Part shown: positions 1-9,304 of the stretch, piece by piece
How positions within the stretch are numbered: the first letter of the stretch is position 1
How the letters are laid out: each line of letters starts with the position of its first letter
Program-made: the position numbers and the translations under genes
The notes under the pieces: generated by a model
Told to the model about the DNA's origin: nothing
What the model saw: only the letters and a program-made list of their open reading frames with translations
Databases searched by the model: none
Assembly: GCF_002729955.1 (NCBI RefSeq)
Contig: NZ_PBYA01000037.1
Location: 36,986 to 100,985 of the forward strand
Length of the DNA: 64,000 bases
Reading direction: 5' to 3'
Origin: Salinisphaera sp.
GTDB taxonomy: Bacteria > Pseudomonadota > Gammaproteobacteria > Nevskiales > Salinisphaeraceae

Positions 1-747
1 CTGGCCTGGCCCGCCGATGAAAACGAGCTCATGCCTACCACCACCACGCGTGCCGAGGCCGCGGCACAGGACAGTGCCGTGGACGTCGATACCATCGCCA
101 GCGCCCATCTGTTTGGTGAACAGTCGGTCGCCGACCGCGCGGCCGAGCAGCGCGAGATCATCGACGCGCCGGAAACACGGCTCAATCTGGTGCTGACCGG
201 CATCATTTCGGAAGCCAACGGCGATCGTTCGCGAGCGCTCATCAAGAGCGGGCGCAACGATCAGGACAGCTATGCCGTCGGCGGTGACATCGGTAACGGC
301 GTGAAATTGCATGCGATCTATGCCAATCGCGTGATTCTGGATCGTAGCGGCCGCTACGAGACGCTGACGCTGGAAAGCGTGAAACAAGCTCGTAACATGA
401 CCGGCGTACAACGCACCCAGGCCGTCTCCAGCGAGCTGGCCGACGACCTCGGTGAAGTGCGCGAGCAGATCCTGGCAAACCCGGCCAATGCGCAGCGCTA
501 CATTCGCTTGCAGCCGGAGCGACAAAACGGCAACCTCGTCGGCTACCGGATCTATCCGGGGGCCGACCGAGGGCTTTTCGAAAAGGCCGGCCTGAAATCG
601 GGGGAACTGGTCACCGCCGTTAACGGACAGCCGCTCGACAACCCGGCCGCGTCGCTCAAGCTGTTGAGCAACCTCGCGTCGGCGAGCAGCGCGTCCGTAA
701 CGCTCGAACGCGATGGCCAGCAACGTACCGTTACGGTGAATTTCTAG
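1..747 (+). CDS. gspC: type II secretion system protein GspC (5' end cut by window edge)
   Basis: Inner-membrane connector of the type II secretion system (T2SS). In the family, its periplasmic HR domain binds the N0 domain of the GspD secretin and couples it to the inner-membrane platform. The frame is open to the first base, so the cytoplasmic tail and membrane anchor lie upstream and the ATG at 31 is probably internal. An HR-like stretch is visible (IASAHLFGE, then the strand RLNLVLTGII). The last 85 or so residues form a PDZ domain (GLFEKAGLKSGELVTAVNG). The stop codon abuts the gspD start. This is the first of twelve gsp genes in order C to N. Confidence 0.9.
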   Translation: MAWPADENELMPTTTTRAEAAAQDSAVDVDTIASAHLFGEQSVADRAAEQREIIDAPETRLNLVLTGIISEANGDRSRALIKSGRNDQDSYAVGGDIGNGVKLHAIYANRVILDRSGRYETLTLESVKQARNMTGVQRTQAVSSELADDLGEVREQILANPANAQRYIRLQPERQNGNLVGYRIYPGADRGLFEKAGLKSGELVTAVNGQPLDNPAASLKLLSNLASASSASVTLERDGQQRTVTVNF

Positions 748-2832
748 ATGACAGCTATTGTTCTGCGCCGGTTCTGCCTGTTTGCACTTCTACTGCTTGC
801 CGTAAGTCAGAGCGCGATGGCCCAGTCGGGCGCCAGTGGTTCGGGCGATGCGTTCACGCTCAACCTCAAGAACGCCGATATCACTACCCTGATCGCCACC
901 GTCAGCGAGGTGACCGGCCGCAATTTCGTGGTAGACCCACGGGTCAAGGGCGATGTCACGGTTCTGTCGACCGAGCCGATGACCCCGGCCGAACTCTATG
1001 AAACCTTCCTGTCGGTGCTGGAAGTACACGGCTTCGCGGCGGTGCCTTCGGGCGAAATCACGAAGATCATCCCGCAGATCAACGCCAAGCAGGACGGCGG
1101 CTTCGGCCGGTCCGGCAGCTCGACCCGCGAAGATATCGTGACCCGGGTGATTTCGGTGTCCAACGTGCCGGCCGATCAGCTGGTGCCGATTCTGCGTCCG
1201 CTGGTGCCGCAATACGGCCATCTGGCGGCCTACTCGGCTTCCAATACGCTAATCATCTCCGACCGCGAAGCCAACGCCGAGCGCATCGCCGAGATCGTCA
1301 ACAAGATCGATCGCAACGGCCTGCAGGATGTAGAGACGATCCGCCTGCAGTATGCGAGTGCGCCGGAAGTCGCCCGAGTGATCGACCAACTCAAGGCCGG
1401 CTCGAGCGGCAATGCGGCCGCGGTCAACTTCAGCGTGATCCCGGATGAGCGCACCAACAGCGTGATCATCAGCGGCGGGCGCAAGGAACGTCTGCGCCTG
1501 CGTGCCATCATCGCCGATCTGGACACGGCCACCGAACAGACCGGCGGCACCCAGGTCGTCTATCTCGACTACGCCGACGCCGAATCTCTGGCCCCCGTCC
1601 TGCAGAACTTCGCCAGCGGTAACGGCGCGACAGCGAGCAGTGCCAGCAACCCGACCTCGGCCAGCGGTAGCAACGCGGCCACGCGCTCGGCCGGCGGCGC
1701 GAGCGCCAACGGCGTCACCGTAATCGCCGAGCCGGCGTCCAATGCCCTCGTTGTGACGGCGCCGGCGGATATGATGCGCGAGATCAAGCAGGTCATTAAT
1801 CAGCTGGATATCCGCCGCGGCCAGGTGCTGGTCGAAGCCATCATCGCGGAAGTCACGCTCTCGCGTTCTCGCCAGCTCGGCGTGAACGTGGCCGCGTTTG
1901 AAGACGGCGGACCGGCGGCGGCCAGCATTCTCGATCAGAGAACGCTGAATGTCGTGCCCTCGCTCGCGCTCGACGGCACGCCGCTCGATCTCGTCCAGCA
2001 GGGCATTAATCTCGGCTTGGGCACCATCAACGACAGCGGCACCAGTTTTGCGGTGCTCGTGAACGCCCTGTCCGGCAATACCAATACCAACGTGCTCTCC
2101 ACGCCATCGCTGATTACCCGCGACAACGAGGAAGCCGAGATCAAGGTCGGCCAGGAAGTCCCGTTCGTGACCGGCAACTACACCAGCGGTACCACCGGCG
2201 GCGGTGCCACCAACGGCCTGACCAACCCCTTCCAGACCATCGAGCGCAAGGACGTGGGCCTGACGCTCGGCTTCACCCCGCAGATCAGCGCGGGCGATAC
2301 GATTCAGCTGACCATCGACCAGGAAGTCTCGAGCATCGCCCAGGGCTCGAGCGCGACCGGCGCGGTGGACCTGATTACCAACAACCGCACGCTCACCACC
2401 TCCGTGGAGGTCGAGAACGGTCAGATCCTGGTGCTCGGCGGCCTGATCGACGACCAGGTGACTGAGACGGAACAGAAAGTGCCGGTGCTCGGCGATATCC
2501 CGATCCTCGGCGCGCTGTTCACCAATCGGTCCGTAACCAAGGACAAGCGCAACCTGCTGAACTTCATCCGCCCCACCATTCTTCGTGGCGGCGGCGAAGC
2601 CGATTACTTCACCCGTAAGAAGTACAACTATATTCGTTCGCTGCAGGAACAGCAGGCCGAAACCAGCATCCCGCTGATGGGTGAAGAACAGCGCCCGCAG
2701 CTACCGCCGATCGAAGACTATGATGACCGTGACTCGTTCTCGCGGGATTCGGGCGTGAGCAGCGATACAAGCAGCGTACGCGACAGCGAGCGTGGCAACG
2801 GCGGCGGAAAACGCCGCGGTGACGATTTCTAG
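748..2832 (+). CDS. gspD: type II secretion system secretin GspD
   Basis: Outer-membrane secretin that forms the T2SS exit channel. The 694-residue protein has a signal peptide (about 25 residues, cleaved after SAMA). An N0 domain follows (LNLKNADITTLIATVSEV), then N1-N3 domains; N3 carries a Ser/Ala/Gly-rich insert at about residues 290-320. The secretin core includes the family signature VPVLGDIPILGALF. A polar, charged C-terminal tail (about residues 615-694) may serve as an S-domain for a pilotin. It starts on the base after the gspC stop. Its TAG stop lies inside the left end of a MITE-like inverted repeat, so the insertion sits exactly at the 3' end of the gene. Confidence 0.96.
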   Translation: MTAIVLRRFCLFALLLLAVSQSAMAQSGASGSGDAFTLNLKNADITTLIATVSEVTGRNFVVDPRVKGDVTVLSTEPMTPAELYETFLSVLEVHGFAAVPSGEITKIIPQINAKQDGGFGRSGSSTREDIVTRVISVSNVPADQLVPILRPLVPQYGHLAAYSASNTLIISDREANAERIAEIVNKIDRNGLQDVETIRLQYASAPEVARVIDQLKAGSSGNAAAVNFSVIPDERTNSVIISGGRKERLRLRAIIADLDTATEQTGGTQVVYLDYADAESLAPVLQNFASGNGATASSASNPTSASGSNAATRSAGGASANGVTVIAEPASNALVVTAPADMMREIKQVINQLDIRRGQVLVEAIIAEVTLSRSRQLGVNVAAFEDGGPAAASILDQRTLNVVPSLALDGTPLDLVQQGINLGLGTINDSGTSFAVLVNALSGNTNTNVLSTPSLITRDNEEAEIKVGQEVPFVTGNYTSGTTGGGATNGLTNPFQTIERKDVGLTLGFTPQISAGDTIQLTIDQEVSSIAQGSSATGAVDLITNNRTLTTSVEVENGQILVLGGLIDDQVTETEQKVPVLGDIPILGALFTNRSVTKDKRNLLNFIRPTILRGGGEADYFTRKKYNYIRSLQEQQAETSIPLMGEEQRPQLPPIEDYDDRDSFSRDSGVSSDTSSVRDSERGNGGGKRRGDDF

Positions 2833-3099
2833 GGCCGGTTAACACTCACGCCGATCGTCGCGTTGCCTTCCGGAAATTCGCCCGGCAAGGCGCGGGGAGA
2901 GATGTTTGGTGAGCCAAATGAACGACGAGCAACGCGGCATGGTAGATTTCTGGACGCAACCCGTCGGGACGCGGGCCATTTTTGTGCAATCCGGCATTGC
3001 AGCGCGCTCATGTCGCAAAGCCACACCACGCGCACCGCGCAGTGTCTTGTACAAAATGGGCCGCGGCGCGGCGATTTCGCTAGCGTTAACAGGCCCTAG
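2829..3099. repeat. MITE-like insert between gspD and gspE with 15-bp terminal inverted repeats
   Basis: Positions 2829-2843 (CTAGGGCCGGTTAAC) and the complement of 3085-3099 (CTAGGGCCTGTTAAC) match at 14 of 15 positions. They bracket about 240 bp in an operon whose other genes mostly overlap. A second inverted repeat lies inside: 2974-2989 (GGCCATTTTTGTGCAA) against 3047-3062, so the interior can fold. A 72-codon frame at 2906-3124 overlaps the gspE start but has no recognisable features. I infer a small non-autonomous mobile element; no target-site duplication is obvious. Confidence 0.5.
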
Positions 3100-3120
3100 C
3101 CGCCACCGGCAGGAGCAAAC

Positions 3121-4671
3121 ATGAGCGACAGCCTGGAAACGCTCAGCCTCGAACCGATCGTCGAGCACGATCGCGATGCCGCGCCGGCCTCGGGCGCCGG
3201 CAGCATCGACAGGCTGCCTTTCGCCTTCGCCAAGCGCCACGGGATCATGCTCGCGGGCGAACGCGACGGCGCCGTGCAGGTCACCGTACGCAGCCCCGTC
3301 AATCAGGCCGCGCTGTCGGAAGTACGCCGTTACTGCCGACGCCCGCTGGCCATCGAACGCGTGGACGCCGGCTCTTTCGATGCCCTGCTCCAGCACGACT
3401 ACGAAGGCAAGGCCAACGAGTCCATGCAGATCGTCGAGGGCATGGACGAGGACATGGACCTGTCCGATGCCGCCCGTGCGCTCTCCGAGCCGGCCGACCT
3501 GCTGGAATCCTCCGACGACGCGCCGATCATCCGCCTGATCAATGCGCTGCTCACCGAGGCGATCAAGGAAAACGCTTCGGATATTCATATCGAGCCGTTC
3601 GAAGCGCGGCTGACCGTGCGCTTTCGCGTGGACGGCGTGCTGCGCGAGGTGCTCAACCCGCCGCGCCAGCTCGCTCCCAGGCTGATTTCGCGCGTGAAGG
3701 TGATGGCCAAGCTCGATATCGCCGAAAAACGCGTGCCCCAGGACGGGCGTATTTCAGTGCGTATCGCCGGCCGCCCCGTCGACGTGCGTGTATCCACCAT
3801 CCCCTCGGGCAACGGCGAACGCGTGGTGATGCGTCTGCTCGACAAGCAGGCCGGGCGGCTGGATCTGCCCCAGCTGGGCATGCCCGCCGATACGCTCACC
3901 GCGATCGACGAACTCATTCATAAGCCGCACGGCATCATGCTGGTCACCGGCCCGACCGGCTCGGGCAAGACCACGACGCTCTATGCCGGGCTGACCCGCA
4001 TCAACGACCGGACCCGCAATATCATGACCGTGGAGGATCCGATCGAGTACTACCTCGACGGCATCGGCCAGACCCAGGTCAACTCCAAGGTGGACATGAG
4101 CTTCGCGCGCGGGCTGCGGGCGATCCTGCGCCAGGACCCCGACGTGGTGATGATCGGCGAAATCCGCGATCTGGAAACCGCCGAAATCGCCGTTCAGGCC
4201 TCGCTGACCGGCCATCTGGTGCTCTCCACCCTGCATACCAATACTGCGGTGGGCGCGATTGCCCGCCTGCGCGACATGGGCGTGGAACCGTTTCTGCTGT
4301 CCTCGAGCCTGATCGGCATCATGGCGCAACGTCTTGTGCGCACGCTCTGCAAGAGCTGTCGAACCCCCTACGAGGCCAACCGGCGCGAATGCGAACTGCT
4401 CGGTGTGGACCCGAACACACCGCCCACGCTCTACAAGCCCGCCGGCTGCGATGCCTGCAACCAGTCCGGTTTTCGCGGCCGTACCGGCGTCTACGAACTG
4501 GTGGTGGTCGACGACGAAATGCGCAACCTCATCCACGAACAGGCCTCGGAACAGAAGCTGGAAAAACATGCTCGCCAGAGCACGCCCAGCATCCGCGCGG
4601 ATGGTGTCGCCAACGTACTGGCCGGCAACACCACCCTCGAGGAAGTGCTGCGCGTCACGCGTGAAGGCTGA
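3121..4671 (+). CDS. gspE: type II secretion system ATPase GspE
   Basis: Cytoplasmic hexameric ATPase that powers the T2SS pseudopilus; it is recruited to the membrane by GspL. The 516-residue protein has an N1E-like region, then the core with Walker [11 protein letters not shown] at about residues 277-286. An Asp box and Walker B region follow ([12 protein letters not shown]), then the His box (LSTLHTN). A four-cysteine zinc module is intact (C410, C413, C443, C446). The start has a good ribosome-binding site (GGCAGGAG) just after the MITE-like insert. Its stop overlaps the gspF start by one base (TGATG). Confidence 0.97.
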   Translation: MSDSLETLSLEPIVEHDRDAAPASGAGSIDRLPFAFAKRHGIMLAGERDGAVQVTVRSPVNQAALSEVRRYCRRPLAIERVDAGSFDALLQHDYEGKANESMQIVEGMDEDMDLSDAARALSEPADLLESSDDAPIIRLINALLTEAIKENASDIHIEPFEARLTVRFRVDGVLREVLNPPRQLAPRLISRVKVMAKLDIAEKRVPQDGRISVRIAGRPVDVRVSTIPSGNGERVVMRLLDKQAGRLDLPQLGMPADTLTAIDELIHKPHGIMLVTGPTGSGKTTTLYAGLTRINDRTRNIMTVEDPIEYYLDGIGQTQVNSKVDMSFARGLRAILRQDPDVVMIGEIRDLETAEIAVQASLTGHLVLSTLHTNTAVGAIARLRDMGVEPFLLSSSLIGIMAQRLVRTLCKSCRTPYEANRRECELLGVDPNTPPTLYKPAGCDACNQSGFRGRTGVYELVVVDDEMRNLIHEQASEQKLEKHARQSTPSIRADGVANVLAGNTTLEEVLRVTREG

Positions 4672-5885
4672 TGGGCGCCTACGAATACACCGCGCTTGAC
4701 GCCCGCGGGCGGGAAAAGAAAGGCATTCTCGAAGGCGATGCGGCCCGTGCCATTCGTGCCCAGCTGCGCGAACAGGGGCTGACCCCGCTCGAGGTCAGCG
4801 AGGTCTCCGACCGCAAGAGCGGCGGCTCGCGCAGTATTTCCTTCCGGCGCGGCATCAGCGTCACCGAACTGTCGCTATTCACCCGCCAGCTGGCCACGCT
4901 CACCCATGCCGGCCTGCCCATGGAGGAAGCCCTCAAGGCCGTGGCCGAACAAACCGACAGCGACAAGGTACGCAAGATCATCGTCGGCGTGCGTTCGCAG
5001 GTGGTGGAAGGCCATACCCTGGCCGACGCCCTGGGCGAGTTCCCCAACAGCTTCGACGAGCTTTATCGTGCAACCACCGCCGCGGGCGAACAGTCCGGAC
5101 GTATCGACGAAGTGCTCAACGGCCTGGCCGACTACGTGGAAGATCAGCAGTCGATGCGCCAGAAGGTCATGGCCGCGCTGATCTACCCGGCGTTTCTGTC
5201 GATCGTGGCCATTGCCATCGTGATCGCGCTGCTGACGACCGTGGTACCCGATCTGGTACAGGTCTTTGACAGCGTCGGCGCCGACCTGCCCGCGCTGACC
5301 ACCGGCCTGATATCGGTCAGCGACTTTCTGCGCGTCTGGGGCTGGCTGCTGGCACTTATCATCGCGGCCGCGGTCACCGCCTTCGTCTACGGCATGCGCC
5401 GGCCCGCGTTCAAGCGTGCGGTGCAGGCCCGCATTCTCAAGCTGCCGCTGATCGGGCGCTTCGTGCGCGGCGTGAACACCGCTCGTTTCACCCGTACGCT
5501 TTCCATTCTCACCCGCAGCGGCGTGCCGGCGCTCGATGCCATGACCATCGGCGCCGACGTTGTAACCAATCTGCCCATGCGCGATGCCATCAAGCGGGCC
5601 TCCACCCGCGTGCGTGAAGGCGATGCGATTCATCGCGCGCTCGGGCGCGAGCGGCTGTTCCCGCCCATCACCCTGCACATGATCGCCAACGGCGAGATTT
5701 CTGGCGAACTGGACATGATGCTGGGACGCGCGGCCGAACATCAGGAACGCGAGGTGGAAACATTACGGCAAGGTGTCATGGGCATACTGGGCCCGGCCGT
5801 GATCCTGCTCATGGGCGGCCTGGTGCTGATTATCGTGCTCGCGATCCTGCAGCCGGTATTCAACCTCAACCAGCTGGTCAAATAA
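4671..5885 (+). CDS. gspF: type II secretion system inner-membrane platform protein GspF
   Basis: Polytopic platform protein of the T2SS, thought to transmit GspE ATPase motion to the growing pseudopilus. At 404 residues it has the usual family length. Two T2SSF helical domains are present (about residues 65-190 and 270-395). Hydrophobic segments lie near residues 165-195, 220-245 and 370-398. The first cytoplasmic domain begins after a basic linker. The gene is translationally coupled to gspE. Confidence 0.96.
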   Translation: MGAYEYTALDARGREKKGILEGDAARAIRAQLREQGLTPLEVSEVSDRKSGGSRSISFRRGISVTELSLFTRQLATLTHAGLPMEEALKAVAEQTDSDKVRKIIVGVRSQVVEGHTLADALGEFPNSFDELYRATTAAGEQSGRIDEVLNGLADYVEDQQSMRQKVMAALIYPAFLSIVAIAIVIALLTTVVPDLVQVFDSVGADLPALTTGLISVSDFLRVWGWLLALIIAAAVTAFVYGMRRPAFKRAVQARILKLPLIGRFVRGVNTARFTRTLSILTRSGVPALDAMTIGADVVTNLPMRDAIKRASTRVREGDAIHRALGRERLFPPITLHMIANGEISGELDMMLGRAAEHQEREVETLRQGVMGILGPAVILLMGGLVLIIVLAILQPVFNLNQLVK

Positions 5886-5973
5886 GCCGCGGCCTGCGTT
5901 GCACGAGCGCACGGGCGGCGCGCGTACACTCATACATCGACCCGAACCGATAGCCATCGAGGAGTAGAAGGAC

Positions 5974-6432
5974 ATGACACGACAAGGGCTTCGCGCCGCA
6001 ACGCCGCGCGCACAGGGCGGTTTCACCCTCATCGAGATCATGGTCGTGGTGGTCATCCTCGGCATTCTCGCCGCGCTGGTCGTGCCGCAGATCATCTCGC
6101 GCCCGGACGAGGCGCGCGTGGCCAAGGCCCGCCAGGACATACGCGCGGTGGAATCCGCGCTCAAGCTCTATCGTCTGGACAACTTCCAGTACCCCACCAC
6201 GGAACAGGGTCTGGCCGCGCTGGTGGACAAGCCGACCACCCAGCCCGAGCCGCGCAACTGGAAGTCCGGCGGCTATCTTGACCGTATTCCGACCGACCCC
6301 TGGGGCAACGTCTATCACTATCGCAACCCCGGCGAACACGGCGAGATCGACGTCTACACGCTGGGCCGCGACGGCCGCCCCGGCGGCGAGGATTCGGACG
6401 CCGATATCGGCAACTGGGCGCTGGACAGCTAG
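5974..6432 (+). CDS. gspG: major pseudopilin GspG
   Basis: Major subunit of the T2SS pseudopilus. The 152-residue precursor has a prepilin peptidase site G/FTLIEIMVV after a 16-residue leader and a Glu at mature position 5. A hydrophobic helix follows, then the GspG-specific Tyr/Pro-rich region with PTTEQGLAALV. The C-terminal loop DGRPGGEDSDADIGNW carries the acidic residues that bind calcium in the family. The start has a strong AGGAG site. An 88-bp gap separates it from gspF. No prepilin peptidase (gspO) gene lies in the window. Confidence 0.97.
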   Translation: MTRQGLRAATPRAQGGFTLIEIMVVVVILGILAALVVPQIISRPDEARVAKARQDIRAVESALKLYRLDNFQYPTTEQGLAALVDKPTTQPEPRNWKSGGYLDRIPTDPWGNVYHYRNPGEHGEIDVYTLGRDGRPGGEDSDADIGNWALDS

Positions 6433-6444
6433 CACTCGGTTGAT

Positions 6445-6990
6445 TTGCAGGTGCCGGCACGGGGTCAACAGCACGGTTTCACGCTGATCGAGGTACTCGT
6501 CGTTGCCCTGATCATCGGCGTGGTGCTGGCCTTCGTGTCGCTGTCGATCAACCCCACCGGTCCGGCCGACCGGCTCGATACCGAAGCCGATCGGCTCAAC
6601 GCCCTGTTGCAGACCGCCGCCGACGACGCGATTCTCTACGGGCGCGAACTCGGCCTGGATATCACCCGCGGCGGCTATCGCTTCCTGCGCCTGGGCGACG
6701 ACGGCTGGCAACCGCTGAACGCACCGGACACGCCGTTGCGCCCGCGCGAGCTGGGCGATGCCATCGTTCTGGTGCTGGTCGACCGCGGCGATGACCGGCC
6801 CCGCCTGGTACGCGCCGAGGATGACGAAGACGAGGAAGACCTCGTGCGCCCCGAGGCAGTGCTGCTCTCCAGCGGCGAGTTCGTGCCCTTCGAGCTCGAG
6901 CTTTACGCCAACGACGTCGACTATCGCTACCGCATCACCGGCGAAGCGGGCGGCACGCTCGAAATGATTCGGGTCGACGGCCCCCGATGA
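6445..6990 (+). CDS. gspH: minor pseudopilin GspH
   Basis: Minor pseudopilin of the T2SS tip complex. Leader processing is predicted at HG/FTLIEVLVV, with Glu at mature position 5, followed by the hydrophobic helix. The remaining periplasmic part is about 150 residues. No ATG is available before the cleavage site. TTG at 6445 or GTG at 6451 are the possible starts, and the ribosome-binding site is poor for both. The 3' end overlaps gspI by four bases (ATGA). An acidic run lies near residues 110-120 (EDDEDEEDL). Confidence 0.88.
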   Translation: MQVPARGQQHGFTLIEVLVVALIIGVVLAFVSLSINPTGPADRLDTEADRLNALLQTAADDAILYGRELGLDITRGGYRFLRLGDDGWQPLNAPDTPLRPRELGDAIVLVLVDRGDDRPRLVRAEDDEDEEDLVRPEAVLLSSGEFVPFELELYANDVDYRYRITGEAGGTLEMIRVDGPR

Positions 6991-7454
6991 CACGCGAAGA
7001 GGGGTTCACGCTGGTCGAAGTGCTGGTGGCGACCGCGATCATCGCGCTCGCGCTCGGGGCGTTCGTTTCCGGCGGCGCGCGCTATGCCGACTATGCTCGC
7101 TATATTCACGACCGCACGATCGCCCAGTGGGTGGCCCGCAATCAGCTGGTGCAGTACCAGATCGCCGAACAGTGGCCCGGCACCGGAACGGAAGACGGCG
7201 ACACCGATATGGGCGATACCAACTGGCACTGGGAAGCCGAAATTCAGGAATCGCCGGACCCTGACGTACGCCGTATCGATGTTCGCGTATTCCGTATCGA
7301 CCCCAACAGCGGCGAGCCGGAAGCCGATTCGGTCGCCCTGCTCAGCGGCTTCGTCACCCAGCATGTCGCGCTTCAGAACGCGCCCGCCAACGCGGATGGC
7401 AATGCGACCGAGGCCGACGCCGATACCGCCCGCGATTACGGGTCCAACTTCTGA
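6987..7454 (+). CDS. gspI: minor pseudopilin GspI
   Basis: Minor pseudopilin that, in the family, forms the tip complex with GspJ and GspK. The 155-residue precursor has a very short leader (MTREEG) and the cleavage site G/FTLVEVLVA, with Glu at mature position 5. The small, acidic periplasmic domain fits the family. It overlaps gspH by four bases and gspJ by one, so translation is coupled through gspHIJK. Confidence 0.92.
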   Translation: MTREEGFTLVEVLVATAIIALALGAFVSGGARYADYARYIHDRTIAQWVARNQLVQYQIAEQWPGTGTEDGDTDMGDTNWHWEAEIQESPDPDVRRIDVRVFRIDPNSGEPEADSVALLSGFVTQHVALQNAPANADGNATEADADTARDYGSNF

Positions 7455-8110
7455 TGGCGATGTCGGCAAGACAACGCGGCTTCACCCTCATCGAGCTGCT
7501 GATCGCGATCGCCGTTTTCGTGGTAATGGCAGCCATGGCCTATGGCGGCTTGTCGTCGGTGATCTCGACTCGCGAAACGGTCACCGCCGCGCTCGATCGC
7601 AGCAAGACGCTGCAGATGGCGGTCTGGCGCATGCGCAACGACCTCGAACAGATCGTCAACCGGCCGATTCGCGACAGCTTCGGCGATAGCGAGCCCGCCC
7701 TGTACGGCAGCCCCGATATCGGCCTGCAGTTCACCCGTAACGGCTGGCGCAACCCGCTCGGTGATATCCGCAGCAATCTGCAGCGGGTGGCCTATCGTAT
7801 CGACGAAGACAACAACCTCGTGCGCGTGCACTGGCGGGTGCTCGATCGCTCGCAGGACAGCGCGCCGGTGGAGTCCGTGCTGCTCGAAGACGTTTCCAAC
7901 CTGGAATGGCGTTTTCTCGACGGCGACCGTGAATGGCAGGACCGCTGGCCAGCGAATACGTCGATAGGCGCGGCTACGTCGGCGGTCCAGACCCCGGCGG
8001 GCACGGTCGCGGCCAGCTATGATCCGCCGCTGGCGATCGAACTGCGGGTGACCACCCCGGCATGGGGCGATCTGCGCCTGCTGTTCATGGTGCCGGGGGC
8101 CGACAAATGA
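7454..8110 (+). CDS. gspJ: minor pseudopilin GspJ
   Basis: Minor pseudopilin of the GspI-J-K tip complex. The 218-residue precursor has the cleavage site G/FTLIELLIA after a nine-residue basic leader and Glu at mature position 5. The periplasmic domain carries the family-typical segment LEWRFLDGDREW at about residues 150-162. It overlaps gspI by one base and gspK by four (ATGA). Confidence 0.93.
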   Translation: MAMSARQRGFTLIELLIAIAVFVVMAAMAYGGLSSVISTRETVTAALDRSKTLQMAVWRMRNDLEQIVNRPIRDSFGDSEPALYGSPDIGLQFTRNGWRNPLGDIRSNLQRVAYRIDEDNNLVRVHWRVLDRSQDSAPVESVLLEDVSNLEWRFLDGDREWQDRWPANTSIGAATSAVQTPAGTVAASYDPPLAIELRVTTPAWGDLRLLFMVPGADK

Positions 8111-9051
8111 CACGCCTGCGCCGGCAAGCCCAGCGCGGCGTGGCCCTGCTCACCGCCATGCTCATCATCGCCCTGGTCGGCATCATCGGCGCCGGCATGC
8201 TCTCGCAGATGAACCTGGCCCTGCATCGCAGCGGCAACATCTGGCAATCCGAACAGGCCTGGTGGTATGCGGTCGGTATCGAGAACTGGCTGGGCAAGCT
8301 GCTGCGCCAGGATGCCCAGCACAGCGATATCGACAGCCTGGAAGAAGCCTGGGCCCAGCCGGTGGACTATCTGCCGCTGGACGGCGGCGCACTGCAGGGC
8401 CGCATCATCGATCTGCAGGGCCGTTTCAACCTGAACAACCTCAGCGGCTCGGACGCCGAAGCGGCACAAGAGCAGTTCCAGCGGCTCATCGAACTGGTCG
8501 CCGATACCGATCAGGTCACCGCGCGCACCATCGCCGCCTCGACGCGCGACTGGCTGGACGCCGATATCAACCCGACCCTGCCGGACGGCGCCGAAGACGA
8601 CTATTACCTGGGGTTGTCGCCGGCCTACCGCGCCGCGAACACCCTGATGGCCAGCGCCAGCGAGCTGCGCCTGGTCAAGGGCGTCACCCCGGCCATCTAT
8701 GCCGCGCTCGAGCCCTATATCACCGCACTGCCCCAGCTTACGGCCATTAACGTGAATACCGCGCCCGCCCCGGTGCTTGCGACGATCGCCCCAGAGCTGC
8801 CGCCCAGCACCGGCGAAGCACTCGTGAAGTCGCGCGCCGACGAGCCCTGGAAGTCGGTCGATGCCTTTCTTCAGGATCCGGCCCTGGCCGGCCGCGAGAT
8901 CAACGCCAACCGTCTGGACGTAAAGACCCATTATTTCCTGGCCACCGGCCAGATCACCGTGGATCGCGCCCAGGTCCAGTTCTTCAGCGTGCTCGAGCGC
9001 GGCGACAACGGGGCCGTACGTACCGTGCGCCACAGTACCAATGTCGATTAA
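8107..9051 (+). CDS. gspK: minor pseudopilin GspK
   Basis: Largest minor pseudopilin, which caps the pseudopilus tip. The start is set at 8107, which overlaps the gspJ stop (ATGA) and gives the usual short basic leader. The upstream ATG at 8062 would add 15 residues of non-family sequence. The cleavage region is RG/VALLTAM; position +5 is Thr rather than Glu, which is normal for GspK. The periplasmic part includes LQGRFNLNNL and INVNTAPAPVL, both typical of the family's alpha domain. At 314 residues it has the usual length. Confidence 0.95.
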   Translation: MTRLRRQAQRGVALLTAMLIIALVGIIGAGMLSQMNLALHRSGNIWQSEQAWWYAVGIENWLGKLLRQDAQHSDIDSLEEAWAQPVDYLPLDGGALQGRIIDLQGRFNLNNLSGSDAEAAQEQFQRLIELVADTDQVTARTIAASTRDWLDADINPTLPDGAEDDYYLGLSPAYRAANTLMASASELRLVKGVTPAIYAALEPYITALPQLTAINVNTAPAPVLATIAPELPPSTGEALVKSRADEPWKSVDAFLQDPALAGREINANRLDVKTHYFLATGQITVDRAQVQFFSVLERGDNGAVRTVRHSTNVD

Positions 9052-9304
9052 TCCGACAGAACGACGGGGCTGTCTGCAAGGGTTTCGTCGCAGCCGAGCG
9101 CGCGCCTGCCCGCGGCGTTCGAACTCGGCGGCGGTCTCCCGGCAGCTATGCACGTTACTAACCCGGCATCAAAATAGATGATTTTCGGATTACTGAAAGC
9201 CGTTTCGATTCAGGTAGACTGGCCGCGGATCGACGCCTGTGCGGCCCGCAAGGGCGAGGCCTTGCCAGATGCGTCACGGTCCGCGATTCCGGGGGTATGT
9301 TTTC
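9052..9304 (+). promoter_or_regulatory. 253-bp gap between gspK and gspL, possible internal promoter
   Basis: The tight coupling of the gsp operon is broken here. The gap contains an AT-richer stretch around 9165-9225. Possible weak elements are TTACTG near 9190 and TAGACT near 9216, about 19 bp apart, which could form a secondary promoter for gspLMN. No terminator-like hairpin with a T-run and no gene was found. Confidence 0.3.

Noticed and set aside
2906..3124. 72-codon frame between gspD and gspE overlapping the gspE start
   Set aside because: It lies inside the MITE-like insert and shows no family features.
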